The translations under genes were made by a program, and so were the position numbers. A DNA stretch of 64,000 nucleotides from Bifidobacteriaceae bacterium. Its GTDB lineage: Bacteria > Actinomycetota > Actinomycetes > Actinomycetales > WQXJ01. This document shows positions 50,709 through 61,000 of the stretch, one piece after another (positions within the stretch are counted from its first letter, which is position 1; every line of letters starts with the position of its first letter). The stretch spans positions 1 through 64,000 of the forward strand of contig JAIRYJ010000022.1 in the NCBI GenBank assembly GCA_031267825.1, in the 5' to 3' direction. Below the pieces are notes generated by a model. The model did no database searches, was not told the origin of the DNA, and saw only the letters and a list, made by a program, of their open reading frames with translations.

Positions 50709-52045
50709 GACCCACCCTGGCCGCCAACCTCGCATGTGACTGGCACGTCCAAGGCTGTGACGAAATCATCATCGGCCGGTGGAGGTGGCGTCACAGTGCC
50801 ATCACCACCGCCGGTCGCATCAGTGCCAGGCGTGCCACCGCCCGGATCCTCGCCTGTGGCCGTCTGACCAGTATCGTTAGCCACCTTGTAAGGCGTGGTA
50901 CCGGGAATCGGCTGATCCGCCGCCAGCAACTGGAACAGCTCGGAGGCGCCCAACCCACCAAAGCTGGAGCCGCTGCCATATTGCGACAACCTGACCCTTT
51001 GACCGGCCGGCGAAACCGGCACCATGAACAATGAAACGTTCTGCATCTCAACGCTGCGCAAGGCGTAAGCCAACCCAGCCAAAGAACCAACCGATCCCAG
51101 TTCTGGGCTGACAAACAAAGCTGATGTCACAGCTGTCGCGGTCGAATTGAGTTTAGGCAGATCACTCAACGACCCAGACGACAACACCTCATTGATCACT
51201 GTCGCGATGAGCTGCTGTTGACGGTTGATCCGTTTCAAATCCGAGCCGTCCAAATATTCGCCGTTGTAAAACTTGCCTTCCCTGGTCCGGGCGTAAGCCA
51301 AAGCGTCATAACCGTCCAGATGATGCATCCCGGGTTTCAAATCGATTGTGGTTCTCCGCCCGATCAGACCATACGGGACGCAAACATCAACCCCGCCGAG
51401 GGCGTCGACAACAGCGGCGAAACCAGCGAAGTCAACCAGGATAAAAGCGTCCAACGGGATTTGAGTGATCTCCTCGACGGTTTTGAAAACGCAAGCCACG
51501 CCTTCAGTGACGGCTTCAGGGTCACCGCCGGCGCCTTTGCCGAAGGCCTCGTTGATCATCGCTTCGCGCTGTTGGCCGGAAACTGAGCCGTTGGGTGTTT
51601 GGCAAGCCGGTAACGGAACCAGAGTGTCACGCGGGATGGCGACCACATCAACCCGCTGCCGGTCAGCTGAGATGTGGGCGATCATGTTGACGTCATTAAG
51701 CAAGGTTTCCATTGAGTCGCCGACAGCGTAGGCGTTGCCGCCAGCCCTCGAATCAATCGCCGTGATCATGATGTTGACCGCCCGGCCGCCGAACGGATCG
51801 AATGGTGCGGCTTCAGTTGTCGGGGCCTGCTGCGGCGGCTTGGAGTGTTGACCGAGCAAACTACCAATGTCGATGACCTGCATGTTGGATTCAAGCTGGT
51901 GGATTCGTTCGCCCACGGCGACGAAGGCGGCCAGCAGCGTGGAGATCGTCACAGTGGCGACGATTTTCAAAGTGCGGTGACGGATCACCTTGAGGCGGTG
52001 GCGCGCGGGCGGCCGCGTCCCAGATGTCGCGTGGCGCACTTGCAC
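50699..52045 (-). CDS. LytR-CpsA-Psr (LCP) family protein
   Basis: NIMITAIDSRAGG...RVDVVAIPRDTLVPLPAC...ALGGVDVCVPYGL...LDGYDALAYARTREG. Confidence 0.92.
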
Positions 52046-52367
52046 ATATCCTCCTAGGGGTCGGTTGCTGGCAGATTCCGGGTTTTGCCGGATCCAGGTT
52101 AAGCGAGACTCGGGCCGGACCGGTGGTACCGGGGCCCTTTTGCCGTAAGAGTTTTGTGGAGATCAGCAGGTAGGGGGAGCTATTTGCGGTTTCTAGGTGG
52201 TTTCTTGGCATGTCTTAAGGACGATGCCGCCCCTCAAGTCCGATCAAACTAGCGGCCTTCGCGCCCCCGGGTAACGTCAGGCTTGGCCTGTTTGGGTCGC
52301 CCCGAGGCGGCTTACCGCAACCCTTGGACAATGGGTTCTTGGGTCACCTGAGCTTGGTCGCCGCTCC

Positions 52368-52433
52368 CTGGTGGCTCAGGCCGGGCCTGGTTCTTAGGTA
52401 CCTGGTGGCTCTGGCCGGGCTTGGTTCTTAGTT
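52368..52433. repeat. 33-bp tandem duplication spanning the LCP gene stop
   Basis: cctggtggctcaggccgggcctggttcttaggt / cctggtggctctggccgggcttggttcttagtt at 52368 and 52401. Confidence 0.9.
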
Positions 52434-54032
52434 ACCCGCCCAGGTTCCCTCAAGGATTTGACGGAAGTCTTCAGCCGATTTTTCGGCGTCGAGCAGCACG
52501 GCTGAACCAATCCCACCGGGCTGGTAATTGAGTGAAGCGATGCTGGGCGCCCCTTGGACACCATTAGGTCCGGCCGCGTTACGCAGGTCCAGCATCATGC
52601 GGCCGAGCGAAAAGATGTTGGTCGCCTGATCGACTTGCAGTGCTTCAGTGCCCGCCCGGGCCAGATCAAGCTGGTGTTCGGGATGCCACAGCAAGGATGG
52701 TTCGATCGCTTTCCCCATGACCGCACTGATCACTTGACGTTGCCGCAGGCCACGGCCAATATCACCGAGCGGGTCGGCTTTGCGCATGCGGCTGAAAGCC
52801 AAGGCTTGGGTGCCGTCAGACAGATGGCAGCCGGCTGTCCACCGCAGCTTTGAGTCGCGGTCGTCAACGTTCGAGTCGTAACACAGTTCGACCCCTCCGA
52901 CGGCGTCAACTAACTCAGTAACCGAACCGAACCCCAATTCGGCGTAATGATCAATATGCATGCCGGTTAGCTGTTGGACGGTTGAAACTAGCAGTTCCGG
53001 CCCGCCAAAGGCATAGGCGGCGTTGATCTTTTGGCCGCCGTGACCGTCGATTTCGACATAGGTGTCACGCGGGATCGAGATCAGAAAACCGCGTCCGTTC
53101 TCAGCTATGTGGATTAGCACGATCGTGTCAGCCCGCTCGCCTGAGGTTGAGTCGTTGACTCCGCCTGAGCCACGCCGGTCTGAACCGGCCACCAGATAGG
53201 TTCGGCCGCTGTCTTGTCCGCCAGGCGCTAAGGCGTCAATTCGCTGCAGCTTAGAGTTGGTCCACCAAGCCAAGCCAGCTGGCCAGGCCGCTGCCAGCAG
53301 TATCAGGACTAATAGGACCGCGAAGAAACGACGCACCGGATGGCGCCGCCGGGCGGGTCTGACGGGCGGGCCTGGTGGTGGGCTACCAGATGGTGCGGTC
53401 CAGGCGGATGGACCAGCATTTGGACTGGCGTAGGTTCTGGGGGCTGGCCCGGCCGTTCGCCGTGGCCCGGCGCCGCCTCCGGGTCTACCGCCCGGAGCGT
53501 ATTGCGGCAGGTCTTGGCGTTGCGGGCGGGGGACTAGCCCAGCATCAATGACTTCGGCGTTGAGTGGTGGCGGGGTGACCCGGCGGTGATGTGGCTCTAC
53601 CGTGGCTGTTGGTTCTGGCGGTGTCTGGGGCGCCAACCTGGTTGGCGCTGTGACAGACGGCCGCTGGCTGGTTGGCCTCGGTCTGGCGGGCCGGGCCGGA
53701 ATTTGGTCTGGTGCCGCTGCGGCCGCTTCAGATGGGTGCGGCAAGGCCGGGCGCCGGGGTGGCGCCACAGGCGGGCGCGGTCTGGTTGGCATGACCTGGC
53801 GGGCTGGTCTTGGTGTGAGATCGGGTACTTGGTCTGGTGTCACCAGCGGCCGTTCACCTCCGGCCCGGCGCCGCCGGATCGGAGGCTCAGCCGACTGCCC
53901 GGCCGGTTCGGCGGGTGCTGGGTCATTCGGTCTGGCCATCTCCGCCATAGTAATTGCCGACGGCCGCTTGGCCGTGGTCCGGCCGGGGCGTGTTAGCGTC
54001 TGGCGGTCTGGGTTGATCCGGCCGCATCGCAC
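52428..54032 (-). CDS. LytR-CpsA-Psr (LCP) family protein with long Pro-rich N-terminus
   Basis: RTYLVAGSDRRGSGGVND...RADTIVLIHIAENGRGFLISIPRDTYVEIDGHG...KINAAYAFGGPELLVSTVQQLTG...LAFSRMRK. Confidence 0.92.
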   Translation of the reverse strand: MRCGRINPDRQTLTRPGRTTAKRPSAITMAEMARPNDPAPAEPAGQSAEPPIRRRRAGGERPLVTPDQVPDLTPRPARQVMPTRPRPPVAPPRRPALPHPSEAAAAAPDQIPARPARPRPTSQRPSVTAPTRLAPQTPPEPTATVEPHHRRVTPPPLNAEVIDAGLVPRPQRQDLPQYAPGGRPGGGAGPRRTAGPAPRTYASPNAGPSAWTAPSGSPPPGPPVRPARRRHPVRRFFAVLLVLILLAAAWPAGLAWWTNSKLQRIDALAPGGQDSGRTYLVAGSDRRGSGGVNDSTSGERADTIVLIHIAENGRGFLISIPRDTYVEIDGHGGQKINAAYAFGGPELLVSTVQQLTGMHIDHYAELGFGSVTELVDAVGGVELCYDSNVDDRDSKLRWTAGCHLSDGTQALAFSRMRKADPLGDIGRGLRQRQVISAVMGKAIEPSLLWHPEHQLDLARAGTEALQVDQATNIFSLGRMMLDLRNAAGPNGVQGAPSIASLNYQPGGIGSAVLLDAEKSAEDFRQILEGTWAGN

Positions 54033-54087
54033 CCGTCGGACTTGGCCTGCCTGACTTGGGGTGCCCTTCGACGGTGCGTATCGACGC

Positions 54088-54120
54088 CGAAAACTAATTC
54101 CTCCGGGGAATTAGTTTTCG
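54088..54120 (-). terminator. Perfect 14-bp stem-loop downstream of the nitroreductase gene
   Basis: cgaaaactaattcc / ggaattagttttcg; TTTTC at the end of the minus-strand 3' arm. Confidence 0.8.
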
Positions 54121-54269
54121 TCTCCTTCGATGTCAAACGCCGGTCCCACGCTCTTCAGTGACCCAGGAATTGAACCCGGTGGGGTTAAAACCAGCCACTG
54201 GGTCACTTTCCTGGGGACTGGGCGGTGCTGGAATCTGGCGCCGGGTGATACCCGGACTTTGGCGCCGGG

Positions 54270-54980
54270 TTAGGTGTAGTAGATCTCGATGGCAAAGGCA
54301 CCGGCTTGGTTGGCTGGGATGGCCTTGGTGACAATGCGGCCCTCATGCTGGAGAGCCAAGGCGGCATGCCGGGCGGCGATCCCAAGAGAAATCTTGTCCA
54401 TCTTCTTGGCCAAGATCAGGCGCATCGCGCCACGCGGATGATGGATTAGCCGGACCAAGCCGTCTTCGAACGCGAGGCGCCAGGGTTGGTCATTGACACC
54501 CGACGGGGCTAAGCGGACAGCTTGGGCGACGCCGTTGTCCTGATCTGAGATGCGTGCCAGATCCAGGCGGTCAGCCGCGTCCCGCGGACGCGCTGGCTCA
54601 CTAGTACGGCCAAAAGCTAACGCGATGGTGTAATCCGGCCGGGAAGCTTTCGGTTTGGCCATCCCAAGCCAGTGGGAACCGAGCCCTTTGGCCTGAACTG
54701 CCAGTTCAACGGCTTGCAAAACGTAACCCGCGTTGGCGAAGGCAGCGTCGGTTTGCTCTGTGAAGGCCAATAGATAGTGCGGTGGTGGTGACCCTTTGAT
54801 AGTTGACATGCCTTCGTTGACCTGATCAGGGCTGGCCACATCAAGCTCGATTGATTGACCTTCGATCTGGTCAGCGCTGCGGGCCAGGGCCAAAATGTCC
54901 TGAAGAGCCTCCTGGTTCAAAGGATCGCCGTCAAAGCTGTGAGCGGCGTGGCGGGAAAAGATGGCGGAATAGGAGTCCAT
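54270..54980 (-). CDS. Nitroreductase-family protein
   Basis: SYSAIFSRHAAHSFDGDPLNQEALQDIL..., LAVQAKGLGSHWLGM, APSGVNDQPWRLAF. Confidence 0.85.
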   Translation of the reverse strand: MDSYSAIFSRHAAHSFDGDPLNQEALQDILALARSADQIEGQSIELDVASPDQVNEGMSTIKGSPPPHYLLAFTEQTDAAFANAGYVLQAVELAVQAKGLGSHWLGMAKPKASRPDYTIALAFGRTSEPARPRDAADRLDLARISDQDNGVAQAVRLAPSGVNDQPWRLAFEDGLVRLIHHPRGAMRLILAKKMDKISLGIAARHAALALQHEGRIVTKAIPANQAGAFAIEIYYT

Positions 54981-55114
54981 TCCTCAAGGCTAGTCCGGGT
55001 GGCCAGTGTCGCTGTGGGCATTGCTGGTTGGTTCAGCACCGAATAGATAGCCGGATAGTTGGTGTTCGCTTGGTGCGGGTCTGGTGTGGGTGCGGCTTCC
55101 ACCGGATCTGGCGC

Positions 55115-55250
55115 GGCCTAGGAGGGTGTTGAAGAACACCCTTCGCGGCCCAAGTTGACGCGGTGTGAGCGAAGCTCTCGCCAGCGGAAACGCCGCGACA
55201 AGGCGCTGGGAGACCGCCTAGGAGCCTGTTAAACGACAGGCTCTTAGGGG
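55115..55250. ncRNA. Candidate structured RNA or MITE-like element (several short hairpins) in a divergent intergenic region
   Basis: agggtgtt-gaag-aacaccct (55123-55142); gagc-gaa-gctc; ccagcg...cgctgg enclosing gcg-gaaa-cgc; aggcg...cgcct; gagcctgt-taaacg-acaggctc (55222-55243). Both ends share CCTAGGAG. Confidence 0.4.
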
Positions 55251-55305
55251 GCGGCTGGTTTGGCGGCTGGGGGAGCGTGCCGCTGGGCGTCTTAGAATTG
55301 GGTTT

Positions 55306-56421
55306 GTGGCTGGTCCGGAACGCCAAGATCAACCGCCGGAACCGGCCGGTTCCCGGCGGCGGGACAGTGCGGCCGGACAGCGATCACCACACAACCCGCC
55401 ACCTGGTACGTCCAGTGCTGCCAGCGAATGGCCTGGCGTCAGCCTGATCGTGGACGGACGCGACGCGGCGGCCGCCCAGGCCATGGTGGCGGAACTGCTG
55501 GTCGATCCGTACCCGGGCGACTTCGAGATCATTGTGGCGACCCCAGCCACTTCAGACACCGAAACCGCCGCTTCAGACACCGAAACCGCCACGGTCGGCC
55601 CGGCCGCCGCGACCGACCAGCGAGTCATAACAGTCCACGCCAGGGACGCTTCTGGCGCGGTCTTGGTCAACGCCGCCGCCTCGGCGGCCTCGTATCCCAT
55701 CTTGTCAGTTGTCCGCCAACCCGCCGGGGACTGGATCCGCCTGGTTAAACGAGCCGTCACCGCCATGGATGTGACTGGAGCGGCCGTTGTTGGCGGCTCA
55801 GCTGTGGCGGTTGGGCTCGGCTCAGCTGAGATGGCGATCTCCCGGGCGATGAACTCACGGCTCGGAGTCGGCCCACGTCCATCACGTGTCGGAGCCGCCA
55901 AAGGCCCAGTTGACTCAGTCCGAATGGTGGTGATCCAACGTGACGCCTTCGCCCGGGCGGGCGGCTTTGACCCGGCCTTCGCCGGGGCACCAGGCTGGGA
56001 AATGCAACACCGTGTGCGTCGGCTCGGCGGGATGGTCTGGTTAGACCCAGCCCTGGCGGTGCGCGGACGCGTCCCCGGAACAATCAGCGAACTGGCGGCC
56101 ACTTTCTTCCGGATGGGCGTCTGGCGCAGACGGATCATCGGGGCTCACCCTGACACTTCGACTTGGCGATACCTGGTGCCCCCAACACTGGTAGCGGTGC
56201 TGGTAGGTACGGTCCTTGGCGGCTTGGCGGGCGCTGTACTAGGCGTCGGCTGGATGGCCTGGTTGACGGCATCGTGCCTGATATACGCCTTGGGAGTAGC
56301 TGTCGGGGTGATGGTTGCCGGACGGGACCTGCGTTTCGGCGGGCGGGTCCGGATGTGGTGGGCTGTCATGGTGATCCACTTGAGCTGGGGAACCGGCTTC
56401 CTGTTCGGCCGCCCAAGGTGA
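55306..56421 (+). CDS. Family-2-like glycosyltransferase, membrane-associated
   Basis: GVSLIVDGRDAAAAQAMVAELLVDPYPGDFEIIVAT..., RMVVIQRDAFARAGGFDPAFAGAPGWEMQHRVRRLGGMVWLDPALAVRGRVPGT; C-terminal TMs. Confidence 0.82.
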   Translation: MAGPERQDQPPEPAGSRRRDSAAGQRSPHNPPPGTSSAASEWPGVSLIVDGRDAAAAQAMVAELLVDPYPGDFEIIVATPATSDTETAASDTETATVGPAAATDQRVITVHARDASGAVLVNAAASAASYPILSVVRQPAGDWIRLVKRAVTAMDVTGAAVVGGSAVAVGLGSAEMAISRAMNSRLGVGPRPSRVGAAKGPVDSVRMVVIQRDAFARAGGFDPAFAGAPGWEMQHRVRRLGGMVWLDPALAVRGRVPGTISELAATFFRMGVWRRRIIGAHPDTSTWRYLVPPTLVAVLVGTVLGGLAGAVLGVGWMAWLTASCLIYALGVAVGVMVAGRDLRFGGRVRMWWAVMVIHLSWGTGFLFGRPR

Positions 56422-56494
56422 CCGGCGCGACTTATCTGATGGCCAGCCGGGCTGGCAACGCCGCATAACGGGCTGCGGCGGATACCATGAAACG

Positions 56495-57328
56495 GTGAGT
56501 CAACCAGCGGCCGAGACGGACTTTCCAGAGCCGCCTGTCCTTCAAGGCCATGGGCCCGCCCGGCTGATCGCGTTATGCAACCAGAAAGGCGGAGTCGGCA
56601 AAACCACCACCGCTATCAACTTAGGAGCGGCTCTGGCGTTATATGGCCGCAAAGTCCTAGTGGTTGATTTTGATCCGCAAGGCGCCGCGTCGGTCGCGCT
56701 TGGTGTTACCGCCAAGGAAGATCAGCCAACTGTTTATGACGCTTTGATGCGCTCAGATGTGACTGTGACAGATGTCATTAGGCCAACCAGTTTGGCGACG
56801 TTAGATGTGGCGCCAGCCAACATTGACCTGTCAGCCGCTGAGGTTCAGCTTGTTAGCGAGGTGGCGCGTGAGACGTCACTGGCCCGCATGTTGCGGCCGG
56901 TGACTGAAACCTACGATGTCATTCTGATTGACTGCCAGCCGTCACTTGGGTTGTTGACGGTTAACGCGTTGACGGCCGCACATGGCGTCATAATCCCGCT
57001 CGAAACGGAGTATTTCGCTTTGCGGGGCGTGGCTTTGCTGGTTGAGACGATCGCTAAAGTGGCTGACCGGCTCAACCCGCGACTCAAAATTGATGGCATC
57101 TTGGCGACGATGGTCGATATCCGCACATTACATTCTCGTGAGGTGCTAGAACGCGTCCAGGAGGCCTTCGCTGAGCAGGTCTTCGACACGGTTATCGGCA
57201 AGACGGTTAAGTTTCCTGACTCGTCGGTGGCGGCTGAATCGATCCTGACGTTCGCCCCGTCGCATCAAGGCGCGGCCGCTTACCGGCGCTTGGCGCGGGA
57301 ATTGATTGCGCGCGGCGATGCCGCCTAG
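56495..57328 (+). CDS. parA: ParA/Soj-family ATPase
   Basis: LIALCNQKGGVGKTTTAINLGAALALYGRKVLVVDFDPQG; upstream of scpA and scpB. Confidence 0.95.
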   Translation: MSQPAAETDFPEPPVLQGHGPARLIALCNQKGGVGKTTTAINLGAALALYGRKVLVVDFDPQGAASVALGVTAKEDQPTVYDALMRSDVTVTDVIRPTSLATLDVAPANIDLSAAEVQLVSEVARETSLARMLRPVTETYDVILIDCQPSLGLLTVNALTAAHGVIIPLETEYFALRGVALLVETIAKVADRLNPRLKIDGILATMVDIRTLHSREVLERVQEAFAEQVFDTVIGKTVKFPDSSVAAESILTFAPSHQGAAAYRRLARELIARGDAA

Positions 57329-58127
57329 CCCAGTTCCGCACGCGGCCCAGGTGGCGGTTGCTTTCGAGGTCGCGCTGGATAACTTTTCCGGGCCGTTTGA
57401 CCTGCTGGTGTCCCTCATCGCGAAGCATCAGCTAGACATCACCGAGGTCGCTTTAGCGGTTGTGACTAACGAGTTCATGGCCTATATAAGGGCCCGTGAG
57501 GATAGTTGGCCGTTGTCGCAGGCGTCTGAGTTCTTGGTGGTGGCGGCCACTTTGCTTGACCTTAAGGCCGCCATGTTGTTGCCCGGCGGGTTGGCTGAAT
57601 CAGACGATTTTGAACTACTTGAGGCCCGTGACCTGCTGTTTGCCCGCCTGTTAGAGTACCGTGCCTTCAAGTGGGCGGCCCAGATTATTGCCACCCGGTT
57701 GGAGGAGCAGTCCCGCTATCATCCGCGCGGCGCCGCCCTTGAACCTCAGTTCTCCGCTTTGCTACCGGACTTGATTTGGGCGGTTGGGCCGGAGCAGCTG
57801 GCCGTAGCGGCCGCCGCTGTGTTGTCTCGGCCGCCGCTGTCGGCTCAGGTTCCAACAGCTCATTTGCATGCTCCGGCTGTTTCTGTGGCTGAACAGTCAC
57901 GTATTTTGGGTCAGCGTTTAGCGGCCGGCGGGTCGGCTTCTTTCCGTGTTTTAGTGGACGATGCCGCCGGGTCGTTACCCGTTATCGTGGCAAGGTTCCT
58001 GGCGTTGCTTGAGATGTTCCGGGTGGGTCAGGTTTACTTCGCCCAAGGCGAGCCGTTGGGTGAGCTGACTGTGACCTGGACTGGTGTTCCGGGTGGTAAA
58101 GAAATCTCGGAGGAGTTCGATGACTGA
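57306..58127 (+). CDS. scpA: Segregation and condensation protein A
   Basis: FSGPFDLLVSLIAKHQLDITEVALAVVTNEFMAYI...LVVAATLLDLKAAMLLPG. Start uncertain (overlaps parA). Confidence 0.94.
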   Translation: MRAAMPPSPVPHAAQVAVAFEVALDNFSGPFDLLVSLIAKHQLDITEVALAVVTNEFMAYIRAREDSWPLSQASEFLVVAATLLDLKAAMLLPGGLAESDDFELLEARDLLFARLLEYRAFKWAAQIIATRLEEQSRYHPRGAALEPQFSALLPDLIWAVGPEQLAVAAAAVLSRPPLSAQVPTAHLHAPAVSVAEQSRILGQRLAAGGSASFRVLVDDAAGSLPVIVARFLALLEMFRVGQVYFAQGEPLGELTVTWTGVPGGKEISEEFDD

Positions 58128-58722
58128 CGAACCGTTGCCAGTCGCACCGGCGTTGAAAGGCGCTGAGCTGGCGGCCGCTTTGGAAGCTGTTTTGATGGTG
58201 GTTGATCAGCCCGCTTCAACGACTGATTTGGCGATCGCTCTTGGGGTGCCAGCTCATCTGGCTGAACGTGCTTTGGAAGGATTGGCTCTGGAGTATCGCG
58301 GCGCTTTGGGTAGCCGACCGCGCGGCTTTGAACTGCGTCAAGTGGCTGGTGGTTGGCGGGTTTATTCGCATCCGGATTACGCCGCGGTGGTTGAACGGTT
58401 TGTGCGTGATGGTGCTACGGCCAAACTAACGATGGCGGCCCTTGAGACGCTGGCGATTGTGGCTTATAAGGGGCCGATCAGCCGTGGACGTATTTCAGCT
58501 GTGCGCGGTGTCAACGTTGAATCCGTCATGCGTACTTTGGTTAACCGTGGCCTAGTTGAGGAGGCTGGTCTGGAGGAATCTTCCGGAGCGGTGCTTTACG
58601 CTACGACTGAACTGTTCTTGGAGCGTATGGGTATGGCCTCGCTGGCTGAACTGGAACCCCTTGAACCGCATTTGCCGCGCGGTGCGGCGCTTGAGGAAAT
58701 CCGCCAGCAGGTCGAACCCTGA
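58084..58722 (+). CDS. scpB: Segregation and condensation protein B (true start probably 58120, MTDEPLPV)
   Basis: LAALEAVLMVVDQPASTTDLA..., LETLAIVAYKGPISRGRISAVRGVNVESVMRTLVNRGLVEE. Confidence 0.94.
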   Translation: MFRVVKKSRRSSMTDEPLPVAPALKGAELAAALEAVLMVVDQPASTTDLAIALGVPAHLAERALEGLALEYRGALGSRPRGFELRQVAGGWRVYSHPDYAAVVERFVRDGATAKLTMAALETLAIVAYKGPISRGRISAVRGVNVESVMRTLVNRGLVEEAGLEESSGAVLYATTELFLERMGMASLAELEPLEPHLPRGAALEEIRQQVEP

Positions 58723-59057
58723 CGGGCTGCCTTACCTGAAGGGTGTCGCATAACACCTTTCAGCCTGTTGCCGACGCGCTGGGGTGAGGCTTTCAGCGGT
58801 AGAGTCCCGAGTTTTCTGGTGTGCACTTCGCCCAGTCATTGGCCGCGCCGACTACGACCCACCTGTACCGCGCGGAAAATGGGTGTGGCCGAAGGCGGAC
58901 CGTAATAGGAGTTCATTGCGGTATTGGCTGGGATTGGGTTGGTTTGGGGCTGTCAGCTAGCCTAGTGTGCGGCGGTCAAAGACGCGTTTGCCCTTGGCCG
59001 CGCCGCTTGGGCCCAGGACGGGCCAGGTTCCCTAATCAGTTCAGGAGTTGTTCCACC

Positions 59058-59825
59058 ATGAGTTCCCGGCGCCCGCGCCGAGCTGAGCCGCCCTATGACC
59101 AGGACGCTGTTCGCCTGCAAAAAGTGCTGGCCCAGGCCGGATTAGCTTCCCGCCGGGCGGCTGAGGAAATGATCGCGGCCGGCCGTGTCAGGGTTGATGG
59201 TGTGACAGTGCGGGAACTTGGCTGGCGGGTAGATCCGGCTATCCGGCGGATCGAAGTGGATGGTTTGCTGCTCGAATCTGATCCGTCCAAGATCACGTTG
59301 GCGCTGCATAAACCAGCCGGTGTGGTCTCAACTATGCAAGACCCGGAGGGTCGCCCGGCGCTTGGTCAGTTTGTGACTGGCCGCCCGGAGCGGCTGTTCC
59401 ACGTTGGCCGACTCGACTCTGAGTCGGAGGGTCTGATCCTGCTTACGAACGATGGCCCGTTGGCTAACGCTTTGGCTCATCCTTCAACTGAGGTTCCCAA
59501 AACTTACTTAGCGACAGTTGAGGGCCGTCTCAAACCGGCCACCGCCAAGTTATTGCGCAGCGGGATTGACCTTGAAGATGGTCCGATCGCCTTCGAGGAT
59601 TGCCGTCTGATCACATCGATCCCTGGGTACACCCAAGTTGAGCTGCGGCTCCACTCGGGCCGGAACCGGATTGTGCGCCGAGCCTTGAAAGCGGTCGGCC
59701 ACCCGGTGGTGCGGTTGGTGCGGATTCGGATCGGCCCGATCGCCTTGGGTGATCTGAAACCAGGTCGTAGCCGGGTGCTTAGCCCAACTGAGGTGGCTTC
59801 GCTAAAGAAGGCGGCCAAACTGTGA
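59058..59825 (+). CDS. rluB: RluB/RsuA-type pseudouridine synthase
   Basis: S4 domain VRLQKVLAQAGLASRRAAEEMIAAGRVRVDG; HVGRLDSESEGLILLTNDG; start revised to 59058. Confidence 0.93.
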   Translation: MSSRRPRRAEPPYDQDAVRLQKVLAQAGLASRRAAEEMIAAGRVRVDGVTVRELGWRVDPAIRRIEVDGLLLESDPSKITLALHKPAGVVSTMQDPEGRPALGQFVTGRPERLFHVGRLDSESEGLILLTNDGPLANALAHPSTEVPKTYLATVEGRLKPATAKLLRSGIDLEDGPIAFEDCRLITSIPGYTQVELRLHSGRNRIVRRALKAVGHPVVRLVRIRIGPIALGDLKPGRSRVLSPTEVASLKKAAKL

Positions 59826-61000
59826 CCCGGCCACCCGGCGGGCCACCCGGCCCGCCGCTGGGTCAGCCCGGCCATTCAACCGGCGGGCCACCCGACCCGC
59901 CGCCACATCACGCCACCGTGGGCCCAGTCCACATAGTTGGCAGCGGACTGATCGGAGCTTCGATCGGCCTAGGACTGCGCGGCCTAGGAGTTGAAGTCAC
60001 CCTGGAGGACCCATCCCCGGCCGCCCTGGCGGTAGCTCAGCAAGTCGGTGCGGGCCGGGCCCGCCAAGCCGATGACCGGCCCCCACTAATCGTGATCGTG
60101 GCCAGCCCACCAGATGTCGCCGGAGAAACCACAGCCATCCAACTGGACCGTTTCCGTCAGGCGGTGGTGAGCGATGTCGCCTCAGTAAAAGTGGTCATCC
60201 TAGAAGAACTTCGCCAAGCCGGGGCTGATCTGAGCCGCTATGTTGGTTCACACCCGATGGCTGGCCGGGAACGAACCGGACCGGCGGCCGCCTCAGCTGA
60301 CCTATTTGTTGGCCGTCCCTGGGTGATCGCCCCGGCCCCGCAAACAACTGGCCAAGCCGCCCTGCGCATCCGGGAATTAGCCTCTGACCTGGGCGGATAT
60401 CCGGCCTACATGAACGCGTCAGCCCATGATGCGGCAGTCGCCTTGGTCAGCCACGTGCCACAGGTCATGTCCAGTTTGACAGCTGGCGCGCTGGCCGGAG
60501 CTGAACCAGGCGCGCTTGATCTAGCTGGTCAAGGCCTGCGTGACATGACACGGATCGCCCAATCGGACCCGAACCTGTGGGCCGCCATCCTGGTTGGTAA
60601 CGGCCTGGCCGTGGCTCAGGTGTTACGCCAGGTCCGGGCTGGCCTGGACCGGGCGATAGCGGCACTTGACCTCGGCACCAAACCAGAAACGCTGGGACAT
60701 GCCCTGGTTGAACTAGCTGATGTGGTCGGCATCGGGCGGCAAGGCGCTGAACTGATACCCGGTAAACATGGCGGCACTCGCCGAGTATTCGACAAAGTAA
60801 CTGTCATGGTGCCGGACAAGCCGGGCGAACTTGGTCGGCTGTTTCAGGAGCTGGGACGCCTCAACGTCAACTTAGAGGATCTCAAACTGGAGCACGGCGC
60901 CGGGCAGCTAGTCGGGCTGGCTGAGCTGTCGGTTCCGACTGGTCGGGGGGCAGCCTTAGCCAGTGACCTAATAGAGCAGGGTTGGAGGATTCTGCAATGA
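59822..61000 (+). CDS. tyrA: Prephenate dehydrogenase
   Basis: VHIVGSGLIGASIGLGLRGLG, GSHPMAGRERTGP, C-terminal ACT-like domain. Confidence 0.92.
   Translation: MTRPPGGPPGPPLGQPGHSTGGPPDPPPHHATVGPVHIVGSGLIGASIGLGLRGLGVEVTLEDPSPAALAVAQQVGAGRARQADDRPPLIVIVASPPDVAGETTAIQLDRFRQAVVSDVASVKVVILEELRQAGADLSRYVGSHPMAGRERTGPAAASADLFVGRPWVIAPAPQTTGQAALRIRELASDLGGYPAYMNASAHDAAVALVSHVPQVMSSLTAGALAGAEPGALDLAGQGLRDMTRIAQSDPNLWAAILVGNGLAVAQVLRQVRAGLDRAIAALDLGTKPETLGHALVELADVVGIGRQGAELIPGKHGGTRRVFDKVTVMVPDKPGELGRLFQELGRLNVNLEDLKLEHGAGQLVGLAELSVPTGRGAALASDLIEQGWRILQ

Noticed and set aside
55115-55250. 6C RNA or tmRNA assignment
   Set aside because: No C6 loops (6C RNA) and no tmRNA-like tag ORF or tRNA-like ends; left as an unassigned structured element.
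58742-58765. gaagggtgtcgcataacacctttc hairpin as a copy of the 55.1-kb element
   Set aside because: Only a short stem resembles it; probably an ordinary terminator after scpB.
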